A DNA stretch of 64,000 nt, taken from the NCBI GenBank assembly GCA_900315765.1, contig ONAK01000004.1, forward strand, positions 1 through 64,000. Reading direction: 5' to 3'. A program made the position numbers and the translations under genes. Source of the stretch: an uncultured Prevotella sp. (GTDB taxonomy: Bacteria > Bacteroidota > Bacteroidia > Bacteroidales > Bacteroidaceae). Position 1 is the first letter of the stretch. Each line of letters begins with the position of its first letter. This document shows, piece by piece, positions 1-9,047 of the stretch. Below the pieces are notes generated by a model. That model had not been told where the DNA came from and did no database searches. It worked only from the letters and a program-made list of their open reading frames with translations.

Positions 1-1497
1 GTTCTCACCCTTACCGTAAACAGGCAGAGGCTTGCGATGGCGGATATTGTTGATGAACAGAGGAATCAGCTTCTCTGGGAACTGATAAGGACCATAGTTA
101 TTCGAGCAGTTGGTTACTACTACTGGCATACCATAGGTATCGTGGAATGCGCGAACAAAGTGGTCGCTCGATGCCTTAGATGCTGAATATGGTGAGTGGG
201 GGTTGTACTTGGTTGTCTCGAGGAAGAACTTATCGCCATAAGCCAGATGATGCTCTGAGCTTGAAGCGGTAGTTGTGAATGGAGGCTCGATACCCTCTGG
301 GTGTGTAAGCTCGAGTGCGCCATAAACCTCATCAGTACTAATATGATAGAAGCGCTTACCATCATACTTCTCTGGCAGACTCTCCCAATACAGCTTTGCA
401 GCCTGAAGCAGACTCAGAGTACCCATCACGTTGGTCTTTGCGAATGTGAATGGATCCTTGATAGAGCGGTCTACATGACTCTCAGCAGCCAGGTGGATGA
501 TACCGTCAACCTTCTTGTCCTGCATGAACTTGTAGAATGCGTCGAAGTCGCAGATGTCCATCTTAACGAACTCGTAGTTTGGTTTGTTCTCGATGTCCTT
601 CAGGTTAGCCAAGTTACCAGCGTAGGTTTTCTTCAGGGAGTCAGTCCAATAAGGTACATCAACTCCAAATGTCTCTTTAACTTTAGTCTTGTCCAGCACA
701 GAATATGCGGGACGCTTTACAGGACTTGGGAACTCATCACTATGACAGGGTTGGATATCGCACTCTGTTTGTCCAGAATACTCCGCTATCATTTTGGTAA
801 AGTCGTACCAACTGCAAACACCTTCGTTAGAATAGTGATATATTCCTGTATTGCCTGTATAATTACGATTCTCGATGATGTCGAAAATGGCTGCAGCCAA
901 GTCGTATGCATATGTAGGAGTTCCAACCTGATCAAATACCACTTTAAGTTGTGGCTTGGTAGCGGTAAGGTTCAGCATGGTCTTTACGAAGTTCTTGCCA
1001 AACTCAGAATAAAGCCAAGCAGTGCGGAATATCAAATAATCGGCACCACTGTTTTGAATATTCTGTTCGCCATGGAGTTTTGTAAGACCATATACACCTG
1101 TGGGAGTTCCTTTTTGATCTTCCTTGCAAGGGGTGTTATATGGGTCGCCACCAAATACATAGTCGGTGCTAATGTGAACTAACAAACCTCCGACTTCCTT
1201 CATCGCAATAGCCAGGTTCTCTGGTGCCTTTGCATTCAGCAATTCAACAAGATCATGTTTCTCAGGTGCTTCTGCCCCATCAACATTTGTCCATGCAGCA
1301 CAATTAATAATAGCCTTAATATCGCAATCATTAACAATGCTTCTAACAGCATCAAGACTCGTTATATCAAGAATTGTTGTCATCTGTCCCTCGACATCAA
1401 CAACATCGGTAAAAAGATAATTATCTTTTGAGCCCTTCGTGACAATGCGCATTTCATTGCCCAACTGTCCATTTGCTCCTGTAACTAAAATATTCAT
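1..1497 (-). CDS. rfbD-rfbB: In-frame RmlD-RmlB fusion (dTDP-4-dehydrorhamnose reductase joined to truncated dTDP-glucose 4,6-dehydratase), partial at window edge
   Basis: The frame opens with ATG at 1497 and stays open for 499 codons to the window edge. Residues 1-290 are RmlD: GANGQLG nucleotide-binding loop, ISTDYVFGG, and the YGLTK Tyr/Lys pair, ending in a typical WTDSLKK tail. From residue 291 (about position 627) the protein continues directly as RmlB at TYAGNLANL, followed by HLAAESHVDRS, STDEVYG and YSASKASSDHF. The first 35-40 residues of a normal RmlB, including the GxxGxxG loop that binds NAD, are missing. The start overlaps the rfbA stop by one base (TGATG). RmlD makes dTDP-L-rhamnose; the RmlB half should be unable to bind NAD normally. 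This could be a real deletion between adjacent genes (the order rmlA-C-D-B is common in this phylum) or an assembly error. Confidence 0.85.
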   Translation of the reverse strand, partial: MNILVTGANGQLGNEMRIVTKGSKDNYLFTDVVDVEGQMTTILDITSLDAVRSIVNDCDIKAIINCAAWTNVDGAEAPEKHDLVELLNAKAPENLAIAMKEVGGLLVHISTDYVFGGDPYNTPCKEDQKGTPTGVYGLTKLHGEQNIQNSGADYLIFRTAWLYSEFGKNFVKTMLNLTATKPQLKVVFDQVGTPTYAYDLAAAIFDIIENRNYTGNTGIYHYSNEGVCSWYDFTKMIAEYSGQTECDIQPCHSDEFPSPVKRPAYSVLDKTKVKETFGVDVPYWTDSLKKTYAGNLANLKDIENKPNYEFVKMDICDFDAFYKFMQDKKVDGIIHLAAESHVDRSIKDPFTFAKTNVMGTLSLLQAAKLYWESLPEKYDGKRFYHISTDEVYGALELTHPEGIEPPFTTTASSSEHHLAYGDKFFLETTKYNPHSPYSASKASSDHFVRAFHDTYGMPVVVTNCSNNYGPYQFPEKLIPLFINNIRHRKPLPVYGKGEN

Positions 1498-2399
1498 CAG
1501 ATATTAGGATTACCTGTACGTTTTACTTCATCTATTACATTGAGAAGATACTGCCCGTATTGGTTCTTCAGCATGGGCTGAGCCAACTGGCGCATTTTAT
1601 CTTCATCAATCCAGCCTTTTCGATAGGCTATACCCTCAAGACATGCGACTTTAAGTCCTTGACGCTTTTCTATAACCTCAATATAGGTTGAAGCTTCAGC
1701 CAGTGAATCATGAGTACCTGTATCAAGCCAAGCAAAACCACGTCCGAGAGTCTGTACCTTAAGATTACCCTCTTTCAAGAATTCCTGATTTACTGTGGTA
1801 ATCTCTAATTCACCACGAGCAGAAGGCTTAATAGTCTTTGCTACTTCTACAACCTTGTTGGGATAGAAGTACAATCCAACTACAGCATAATTTGATTTTG
1901 GCTTGGCAGGTTTTTCTTCAATACTGAGGCAATTGCCTTCATTATCAAACTCTGCAACACCATAGCGTTCAGGATCACTTACCCAATAGCCAAAGACTGT
2001 GGCTTTATTGTTCTTCTCGGCATCTTCAACAGCAGCCGTCAAGAGTTTGGTAAAGCCATTTCCATTAAATATATTATCGCCAAGAACTAAGCAGGCAGAA
2101 TCATTGCCAATGAATTTCTCACCAATGATAAATGCCTGGGCCAATCCATCAGGGGATGGCTGCTCAGCATATTCGAATTTACATCCATAATCAGAACCAT
2201 CACCAAGCAGACGCTTGAATGACGGGAGGTCGTAAGGAGTAGAGATAATCAGGATCTCACGAATACCAGCCAACATCAATACTGATATTGGATAGTAAAT
2301 CATTGGCTTGTCAAAAATAGGAATCAATTGTTTGGAGATTCCTTTTGTGATTGGATACAGTCGGGTACCACTACCACCTGCTAATACTATTCCTTTCAT
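1497..2399 (-). CDS. rfbA: Glucose-1-phosphate thymidylyltransferase RmlA
   Basis: This enzyme makes dTDP-glucose from dTTP and glucose-1-phosphate, the first step to dTDP-rhamnose and to dTDP-4-keto-6-deoxyglucose. The N-terminus has the nucleotidyltransferase signature [11 protein letters not shown], followed by the [15 protein letters not shown] substrate loop, GDNIF metal site and [10 protein letters not shown] near residue 225. The length of about 300 residues is normal for RmlA. I chose the ATG at 2399; a TTG two codons upstream would also be in frame but is unnecessary. It lies between rfbC and the rfbD-rfbB fusion in the capsule operon and can feed both the rhamnose branch and the VioA-like amino-sugar branch at 22.9-24.0 kb. 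Confidence 0.97.
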   Translation of the reverse strand: MKGIVLAGGSGTRLYPITKGISKQLIPIFDKPMIYYPISVLMLAGIREILIISTPYDLPSFKRLLGDGSDYGCKFEYAEQPSPDGLAQAFIIGEKFIGNDSACLVLGDNIFNGNGFTKLLTAAVEDAEKNNKATVFGYWVSDPERYGVAEFDNEGNCLSIEEKPAKPKSNYAVVGLYFYPNKVVEVAKTIKPSARGELEITTVNQEFLKEGNLKVQTLGRGFAWLDTGTHDSLAEASTYIEVIEKRQGLKVACLEGIAYRKGWIDEDKMRQLAQPMLKNQYGQYLLNVIDEVKRTGNPNI

Positions 2400-2479
2400 T
2401 TTCAATGTTTAAAAAGGAGTTGACACCCGCTACAGGAAGTTGCTCAAAAACCAAATAACAAGTGCTTCACTCCTATGGG

Positions 2480-3046
2480 TTAATACAAATTTATTTTAAT
2501 ATCAAATGGAGAATCAAAATCCTTAAGTAAAGGATGTTTTGTATCCTTGTCGCTCAATATGGCTTTGTCTTTTATGCGCCAGTCGATACCTAATGAACCA
2601 TCAAGAATACTAATACCTCCATCTGCCTCGGGATGATAGAACTCATCACACTTGTATTGGAACACAGCAGTCTCAGAGAGAACTGCAAAACCATGAGCAA
2701 AACCACGTGGTACAAAGAACTGACGATGGTTGTCCTCGGTCAATTCTACAGCTACATGCTGACCATAGGTTGGTGAACCTTTGCGAATATCAACAGCCAC
2801 ATCAAGTACAGCCCCCTTGACACAACGAACCAACTTACTTTGAGTGAATGGTGGGCGCTGGAAATGCAATCCACGCATCACACCATACGAGCTCATGCTT
2901 TCGTTATCTTGTACAAATGTGATAGGCCTTACTTTCTCATCAAACTCCCTCTGAGAAAACGACTCAAAGAAATAACCACGAGAATCTTTGAATACCTTTG
3001 GTTCAATGATGAATACACCTTCTATATTTGTTTTAATTACTTCCAT
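2480..3046 (-). CDS. rfbC: dTDP-4-dehydrorhamnose 3,5-epimerase RmlC
   Basis: RmlC converts dTDP-4-keto-6-deoxyglucose to dTDP-4-keto-rhamnose before RmlD reduction. The 188-residue cupin shows the hallmarks MRGLHFQ with its catalytic-region histidine, LVRCVKGAVLDVAVDIR, and FFVPRGFAHGFAVLSE. The length is typical. It is the first of the three rml genes in transcription order (C, A, D-B here), separated from rfbA by about 80 bases and from the upstream glycosyltransferase by about 20 bases. Confidence 0.97.
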   Translation of the reverse strand: MEVIKTNIEGVFIIEPKVFKDSRGYFFESFSQREFDEKVRPITFVQDNESMSSYGVMRGLHFQRPPFTQSKLVRCVKGAVLDVAVDIRKGSPTYGQHVAVELTEDNHRQFFVPRGFAHGFAVLSETAVFQYKCDEFYHPEADGGISILDGSLGIDWRIKDKAILSDKDTKHPLLKDFDSPFDIKINLY

Positions 3047-3067
3047 ATTTCGATTATTACAAGTTTA

Positions 3068-4198
3068 CTATTTTGAGTTATTTATCATCCACAGGAAATA
3101 CTTCTCATGTTCATCTACCAGTTTTTCCCATGAGTATTCATTTCTAATGACCTCCAAATTTCGTTCCGTGTATTGCTTTTTATATTGTGCAACAGTTGAA
3201 TCCAAATTATTCAAAATTTCCGTTACCTGTTCTGTGTTACAATAATACACTGCATTTTCTCCCAAAACAGAACGATTGAAAATATTATCGTGTGACAGGA
3301 TAAAACAATCTGATGCCATAGCTTCCAACAAAGAAGGGTTTGTACCACCTACACTATGACCATGGAAATATGCATATGAATAATGGCGGATAGAGTTTAA
3401 TTTATCAAAATCATATATTCCCCCCATGAATCTTACACATTCGTATTTGCCATATGTTTTCACAAGCTGCTTTCCATATGGTGTATTAGTCTTTCCTACA
3501 ACCAACAAAGGAATTTTTCCATATTGTTGAGACCGAATGTAACCTTCTATAGCCATGTCGATGTTATTTTCAGGTTCCAATCGTGCTACCAACAACAAAT
3601 ACTCCCCAGCCTTCAAATCATATTCCTTCAGATAGTTCTCTGAATAATTATCATAGATATTGGCACCATAAGCAAGGAATTTGCTCTCTTTACCATATTT
3701 CTCCTTATAGTAATCCTTAATACCCATGTTATCGGCAATCAGATAATGGCTATGTTTCACAGCCATACGCTCTTCCCAGAAAACAAACTTCTGAACCCAC
3801 TTATTAAACTTAGTACGCTTATATTCCAAGCCGTCCATATTAGTTGTAAATATCGGACGACGTATATTCTTTACATTAAAACGGATATAGGCTGGTATGA
3901 TACTGGTATAACCTGCCTCATAGATAATATCGAAATTCTCTTTCTTTAAGGCATCTTTCAAACAGGCATAGTCATAGAAAAAACTACCTACAGAACCGCC
4001 CATCCATAATTCGGGGCTATATATGTGTTTAATCTTAACTCCCTTGTATTCATTACCTTGAAAAGGGTGATAATGAGGTGAATATACAGTTACTTCATGA
4101 CCTCGTTCAGCTAATCCGACAGATATATATTCAGCAAACTGTTCGAATCCGCCATAATTATTCGGAATTCCTCGTGTACTTACAAATGCTATTTTCAT
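3068..4198 (-). CDS. GT4 glycosyltransferase with DUF1972 domain, probable rhamnosyltransferase
   Basis: The N-terminal half (MKIAFVSTRGIPNNYGGFEQ, then IIYEAGYTS) is the DUF1972 form of a GT-B fold; the C-terminal half has LLLVARLEPENNIDMAIEGY and the GHSVGGTNPSLLEAMA donor-site motif of GT4. DUF1972 glycosyltransferases are often annotated as rhamnosyltransferases, which fits the immediately downstream dTDP-rhamnose genes. It is a cytoplasmic enzyme acting on the lipid-linked repeat unit. It lies 11 bases after licD. The sugar specificity is an inference from context. Confidence 0.88.
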   Translation of the reverse strand: MKIAFVSTRGIPNNYGGFEQFAEYISVGLAERGHEVTVYSPHYHPFQGNEYKGVKIKHIYSPELWMGGSVGSFFYDYACLKDALKKENFDIIYEAGYTSIIPAYIRFNVKNIRRPIFTTNMDGLEYKRTKFNKWVQKFVFWEERMAVKHSHYLIADNMGIKDYYKEKYGKESKFLAYGANIYDNYSENYLKEYDLKAGEYLLLVARLEPENNIDMAIEGYIRSQQYGKIPLLVVGKTNTPYGKQLVKTYGKYECVRFMGGIYDFDKLNSIRHYSYAYFHGHSVGGTNPSLLEAMASDCFILSHDNIFNRSVLGENAVYYCNTEQVTEILNNLDSTVAQYKKQYTERNLEVIRNEYSWEKLVDEHEKYFLWMINNSK

Positions 4199-4209
4199 GT
4201 TAAAAGGTT

Positions 4210-5037
4210 TTATTTCTTGTATGCCTTATAAAGATGATGATATATTCTTTCTTTCTCTGGTGGTAGTTGCATATAGTCACCATACCATATCCTTAAATAT
4301 TTATCATATTCACGAGGCCCTTTGAACTTATAATTCTCAAATTGGAAATCTATCATATCCTCGAACTCAGATTTCTTAATGACAGCATATTTGGGGCGCT
4401 CACACCAAGAAACACAGCCCACATAGTCTTTTTGATCATAGGGCTTCTGGGAAATAATAGATAGCAGCTTGCGCTCAAAATATTCCTTTCCCATAATCTT
4501 CGCATATATGAACACAAAGACTTTAAATAATCGCTTAAGGAATCCCTTAGTTGTACCAAAATGATAATATTTTCTTGTAGACAAGAATATGAGTCTAGGA
4601 TATTTGCAGGTTTTACTGGCATAATTCCATGCATCTTCATATGTATCTCCCGTTCCATCCAATATATAGATGTCTACAAAAATACCCATACCACAAGGTT
4701 TCTCATTAATCGTATCAATGACATAATCGTCATTAGATACTCTGGCAAGCATATATGGGTAGCCACTAACACTATTATCAAATAAACGCAAAGGATACAA
4801 TGCATCCGCATTTTTATTAAAATAATCCTTTAGTCGCTCATAATCAGGTCGAGGCATCTGAATATCAACATCATCATCCCAAGGGATATACCCCTTATGA
4901 CGAACTGCCCCGATTAGGGTTCCCCAAGCTAGACTATACTTCAGGCCCTCCTGATCACAAATATCCGCGATTTTCTTTAGTATTTCCAGAGATACCGATT
5001 GTATCTCCTTCATACTCATAGACATATTAGAATTCAT
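4210..5037 (-). CDS. licD: LicD-family phosphocholine (nucleoside-phospho-alcohol) transferase
   Basis: LicD proteins transfer phosphocholine or related phospho-alcohols from a CDP carrier to a sugar. The motif WGTLIGAVRHKGYIPWDDDV (about residues 38-57) carries the metal-binding acidic cluster continuing DDDVD, diagnostic for the family. The length (275) is usual. It sits directly downstream of a choline transporter, a cytidylyltransferase-choline kinase fusion and a second cytidylyltransferase, so phosphocholine is the expected substituent. The acceptor sugar in this capsule is unknown. It ends 11 bases before the DUF1972 glycosyltransferase. Confidence 0.92.
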   Translation of the reverse strand: MNSNMSMSMKEIQSVSLEILKKIADICDQEGLKYSLAWGTLIGAVRHKGYIPWDDDVDIQMPRPDYERLKDYFNKNADALYPLRLFDNSVSGYPYMLARVSNDDYVIDTINEKPCGMGIFVDIYILDGTGDTYEDAWNYASKTCKYPRLIFLSTRKYYHFGTTKGFLKRLFKVFVFIYAKIMGKEYFERKLLSIISQKPYDQKDYVGCVSWCERPKYAVIKKSEFEDMIDFQFENYKFKGPREYDKYLRIWYGDYMQLPPEKERIYHHLYKAYKK

Positions 5038-5062
5038 TATCTACAATTCAATAATACAATTA

Positions 5063-6580
5063 TTATTCTTTCAAATAGTTTTTAGCATCTTTAAAGAAAG
5101 ATACTGTACATAATATCGATAATATCACCACTGGGAATGCTGCTATGATTGTAACCGACTGTATGCTATAAAGCGAATTCTCTGCAAAAAGCAATGCTAT
5201 AGGGAAGAGAATAAGCAGAATACTCCAGAAAGTACGAACCTTGCGATCAGGTTCTTTGTCGGCAGAAAGGTGCTTGTAAGAATAAGAAGATGTTACGTAT
5301 GTAATACCATCGAGAGTGGTACTATAGAAAGCTATCATGGTGATAACCAACATAATCAGAGCAAGCATTGGCAAAGGAAGTGTGTCAAATATCTTCAAAA
5401 TAGCATCATACATACTTCCTCCATCTCCTATAAAACCTGAGATGTTTACACCGTGCTTCAGTTCCTGAGCAAGTCCATAGTTACCAATAATGATGAAAGA
5501 CATGAAGGTACCAGCGAGACCCCATCCATAAGAGCCTAACACCATATTCTTAATAGTGCGTCCCTTACTGATAAGTGCTATAAAGAATGGAGTAGCACAG
5601 CACCATACAATCCAGTACGCCCAATAATAGATAGTCCAGTTCTGTGCAAAGCTTGTTTCACGCAATGGATCCATATAAGTTGAAAGACCAACGAAATTCT
5701 GAACCAGATTGCCAATTGACTGGAAACCGGTTTCGAGAATATAGCGGGTCTCTCCACCAAGGAACAGGAAATAGAACAGTAAGGCGAAGAACAAATAAGA
5801 GCAGAAAGTTGCCAACTTAGAAATTCCTTTTACACCAAACCAAACTGTAATTGTATATACTGTACAGATCAAAAGTAAAAGAATAACAGCTAATCCTACT
5901 CCATCTGTAATACCAATAACGGTTGAAAGTGCTTTTGAAAGCAAAGGTGTTGCAAGTGAGAATGTGGTTGCTGTGGCACACACAATAGCAAAAATGGCTG
6001 TCACATCAATAAGTTTTCCCCAGAAACCATCAGCTTTATCGCCTAATAATGGACGGACAGCTTCAGAGAAGCGCTGACGGTCACGTTTACGCACATGCAT
6101 CATAAAGCCAAAGCATATAGCTAAGATGACATAGAAACACCAAGCGATAGGTCCCCAATGAAAGAGAGTAAATGTTGGAGCCCACATAGCCATACCACCA
6201 GGCATACCTGTTACATGAGTCTCTGCACCATAGAGTGCCCACTCACACAAAGAATAAAAGAGAATATCAGCAGCCATTGTGGAAGTAAAGATCATAGTAC
6301 CCCACTTGAAATTGCTGAATTCAGGTTTATCTTGATTACCCATTTTTATCTTGCCATACTTTGAAAAAGCCACATATAGCGTCGTGGTCAACACGCCAAC
6401 ACCAAAGAGTGCATAGTACAGGCCACAGGTATCACCCAAGAAACCGCGAACGGTATCTACAAATACTTTTGACTGCTCAGAAATGAGCATAAACACTATC
6501 ATCAATACCAAAACGATTACGAATGGTATCAGGGTGGTTGGCCAATCTACTTTGGTCCTAATTTTCTCAATTGTCTTCAT
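5063..6580 (-). CDS. BCCT-family choline/betaine transporter
   Basis: This 505-residue polytopic inner-membrane protein has about twelve hydrophobic segments and the BCCT Trp-rich helix WTIYYWAYWIVWCCATPFF (about residues 305-335) followed by ISKGRTIKNMVLG. BCCT proteins take up quaternary ammonium compounds such as choline, betaine or carnitine. Because licD, choline kinase and cytidylyltransferase genes flank it on both sides with gaps of 14-26 bases, choline is the likely cargo, playing the part LicB plays in the Haemophilus lic1 locus. A stand-alone osmoprotectant role is less likely within a capsule operon. Confidence 0.92.
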   Translation of the reverse strand: MKTIEKIRTKVDWPTTLIPFVIVLVLMIVFMLISEQSKVFVDTVRGFLGDTCGLYYALFGVGVLTTTLYVAFSKYGKIKMGNQDKPEFSNFKWGTMIFTSTMAADILFYSLCEWALYGAETHVTGMPGGMAMWAPTFTLFHWGPIAWCFYVILAICFGFMMHVRKRDRQRFSEAVRPLLGDKADGFWGKLIDVTAIFAIVCATATTFSLATPLLSKALSTVIGITDGVGLAVILLLLICTVYTITVWFGVKGISKLATFCSYLFFALLFYFLFLGGETRYILETGFQSIGNLVQNFVGLSTYMDPLRETSFAQNWTIYYWAYWIVWCCATPFFIALISKGRTIKNMVLGSYGWGLAGTFMSFIIIGNYGLAQELKHGVNISGFIGDGGSMYDAILKIFDTLPLPMLALIMLVITMIAFYSTTLDGITYVTSSYSYKHLSADKEPDRKVRTFWSILLILFPIALLFAENSLYSIQSVTIIAAFPVVILSILCTVSFFKDAKNYLKE

Positions 6581-6594
6581 TTTACTTATTTGTT

Positions 6595-8181
6595 TTAATG
6601 TTTACTTGTTAATTGTTTATAGTTCTCTTGTGCTCGGGTGTAACGGTCTATTCCGTAGCTTCCGAAATCGTCGCCACATGCTTCCTTAATAACAGTCCAT
6701 TGGGCCCATAGGGTATCCCATAAGATTTCATAACAGAGGATACGTTCTTCCACTTGTGGCGGAACAGCATCTTGATAATATTTCCTTAAGAAATAATCCT
6801 TGGAATCCTCAGAGAACTCGCTTTCTAAGAAAAGTGCAGCAAAATCAGCCATTGGGTCATTCATACCGCTATACTCCCAATCGATGAGATATAAAGTACC
6901 ATCTTCGGCTTTGATAAAGTTTTCGGGCACTGCATCATTATGGCAGGCAGTAAGCTCAACGCCAATTTTGTTAAGCCGCGTTTCCAAAGCCATTACTTTA
7001 GGTTTAAAATCGGCCCATGCCTCATACATAGATGCGTTCGCATTAGCAATAAGTCTATCATACTTCTCAATTTCCTGGAAGATATTGAACTCATTCTTCA
7101 AACGCACATGCGAGTCATGTACCTTATGGTAAATATCTGCTATCTTACACAGGTTGTCGTGGCGTTGAATTGTTCCAGCATTAAGTGTTTCTGCATTTTC
7201 AACAAAATCTGCCAGTTTAACACCTGTATTAGCATTGAAATATCGTATTTCGGGATTAACTCCCATACGGCAGCCTTCGATGGCATTAAACTCTTCATTG
7301 GCACGTTCCACCATTCCTTCACTACCAGGGCCAGGAACTCGCAACACATAACTCTTTCCTTCGAAATTGACTCGGAAGTTCTTGTTGCTCATACCGCCAA
7401 TCTGGATAATCTCTGCTTGTGAGACATCCTTCGCAGGGAAAATGTCGCTTAGATACTGTTTTAAGTTCTCTTTGTCAAACGGATCTTCCTTGCGCTTAAG
7501 TGTGCGATAGGTTACTTCTTTCAGTCGCTTGAAATCTTCAGGGCAATCCACATCACCCCAGATTAAGTTTTTGAAAAAAAGGAATGGGCGATCAAGAGGT
7601 TTGGTTATGTCCATCAGCACATGCTCATAGTTTAAATATGAGTTGTTACTCTTTCGCCATTTGGAAAGCATAGCCTGATAAGTTTCGTATGAAATACGAG
7701 AGATGCCTAATAGTTCACCTTCAAATCTACAGATTCTATGTTTATCCTTAGAAATTTTGGTGATAAAGCCAGACTGTGACTCAATAAAACACTCATCGCC
7801 ACTACCACTTTCTTCAGTAGCCACCAAGCAATTGCCCTCTTGTATTGCACCTAGTTGTTCAAGAACTTTTTTCTCAAAGAAAGTGTCACCTTCTACAAGC
7901 AAGAAATCGTCATCAATAACATCTGATGCTGCTGCAAGCGAAGCCATTGAACCAGTAAACTCATAGTTGGATGCTTTTAGAATGATTACATCTTCACTAC
8001 GATACTTGTCAAAGAGTTCTGAGCGATAGCCAACAATAAGCACGATTCTGTCAATGCCTATCTCTCGTAAAATAGAAATAGTGCGGTCAATAAGGCATTG
8101 GCTCTCATCAAAAGCAAGTAATGGATATGGAATATCCGATTCTCGCTCTTTTCGTGCAGTAAGAATTACGGCAGTCTTCAT
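6595..8181 (-). CDS. LicC-LicA fusion: nucleotidyltransferase plus choline kinase
   Basis: Residues 1 to about 235 form a sugar-type nucleotidyltransferase (LTARKE, IDRIVLIVGYRSELFD, LLVEGDTFFE). From about residue 255 the protein is a choline/ethanolamine kinase: the ATP-binding start GGMSNKNFRVNFEGKSYVLR, the Brenner motif HNDAVPENF (about residue 412) and LIDWEYSGMNDPMADFA. Together the halves could phosphorylate choline and activate it with CTP. In Haemophilus and pneumococcus LicA and LicC are separate proteins. The N-terminal half departs from the usual GxGxR (it reads TARKER), so its activity is less certain than that of the kinase. The start overlaps the upstream licC-like gene by 4 bases. 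Confidence 0.9.
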   Translation of the reverse strand: MKTAVILTARKERESDIPYPLLAFDESQCLIDRTISILREIGIDRIVLIVGYRSELFDKYRSEDVIILKASNYEFTGSMASLAAASDVIDDDFLLVEGDTFFEKKVLEQLGAIQEGNCLVATEESGSGDECFIESQSGFITKISKDKHRICRFEGELLGISRISYETYQAMLSKWRKSNNSYLNYEHVLMDITKPLDRPFLFFKNLIWGDVDCPEDFKRLKEVTYRTLKRKEDPFDKENLKQYLSDIFPAKDVSQAEIIQIGGMSNKNFRVNFEGKSYVLRVPGPGSEGMVERANEEFNAIEGCRMGVNPEIRYFNANTGVKLADFVENAETLNAGTIQRHDNLCKIADIYHKVHDSHVRLKNEFNIFQEIEKYDRLIANANASMYEAWADFKPKVMALETRLNKIGVELTACHNDAVPENFIKAEDGTLYLIDWEYSGMNDPMADFAALFLESEFSEDSKDYFLRKYYQDAVPPQVEERILCYEILWDTLWAQWTVIKEACGDDFGSYGIDRYTRAQENYKQLTSKH

Positions 8182-9038
8182 TGTCTGTTAATTGAAATAT
8201 TGTCAGGAGTCCAAGCAATGCAATAGATTTCTCCATGGCATTCAAGAGTAAACTCTGCGCTGGTCTCTGCAAAAGAATGCTTTGTAATATGAGTTACCTC
8301 TGATTCTTTCCACGACATCTTGGTACAGACATCCTTCAATATTGCAGAACGGGTGTTCTCTATGTAACTATGATCGAATTCACGCAATTCATCAAGAGTA
8401 TCAAATTCAAAGATTTCACTATCATCATAACGCTTAGCCTGCATCGGGAGTTCATTGATATGCTCTATATAGACATCTTCCCAATAGCCATTTCTTACAC
8501 TTTCCTTACGGTACTCTTTATTCATAATATTACGGAATCTACGCGAAAAAGAATCAGTAAAAAAAACATGGCCTGCCATATACCAAGCATCGTGCCCACC
8601 AACTTTGACATCCTTGATATAATCGTGATCATCAAAGTTCAGGCAATACTCTCCTGTCTGCCCCTTTGCATACCGGGCTGCATAATAGCTCTCGGAGGTT
8701 TTATCCAAGAATACATTCCTACTAAAGTAGTGATCAGAACAGCAGATGAAGGTATCAGAAAGGCTATCTATAACACGAATAACGGATGAGGTATTGTTAT
8801 ACCTATTGTAATCCTCGTTATGGACCAATCTGACACCATATTTATTTTGAAGATAGTAAAATGCAGCTGCCTTATACCCTGTTACTATGGTTATATCCTG
8901 TACACCTGCCTCTTTTAGCTGTCGTATCTGACGCTCAATAAGCACCTCGCCTTTAACCTCAAGCAAACCTTTGGGTTTCTCTAATGATAGGGGTACAAAA
9001 CGCGAGGAGGTACCCGCAGCCATGATGATTGCGTTCAT
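8178..9038 (-). CDS. licC: LicC-like CTP:phosphocholine cytidylyltransferase
   Basis: The protein starts MNAIIMAAGTSSRFVPLSLE with the canonical nucleotide loop, followed by KPKGLLEVKGEVLIERQIRQ, ITIVTGYKAAAF and a SSVIRVIDSL/CCSDHYFSR metal region. This matches LicC-type cytidylyltransferases, which make CDP-choline from phosphocholine. At 286 residues it is somewhat longer than the roughly 230 of LicC, with an extra C-terminal tail of unknown role. It is followed by the LicC-LicA fusion, so the operon carries two such domains; this one has the better-preserved active site. Confidence 0.85.
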   Translation of the reverse strand: MNAIIMAAGTSSRFVPLSLEKPKGLLEVKGEVLIERQIRQLKEAGVQDITIVTGYKAAAFYYLQNKYGVRLVHNEDYNRYNNTSSVIRVIDSLSDTFICCSDHYFSRNVFLDKTSESYYAARYAKGQTGEYCLNFDDHDYIKDVKVGGHDAWYMAGHVFFTDSFSRRFRNIMNKEYRKESVRNGYWEDVYIEHINELPMQAKRYDDSEIFEFDTLDELREFDHSYIENTRSAILKDVCTKMSWKESEVTHITKHSFAETSAEFTLECHGEIYCIAWTPDNISINRQ

Positions 9039-9047
9039 CAGTAATGA

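Noticed and set aside
301..1182. Long plus-strand open frame (293 codons)
   Set aside because: It is antisense to the RmlD-RmlB coding sequence, which carries all the conserved motifs; the plus-strand translation has none.
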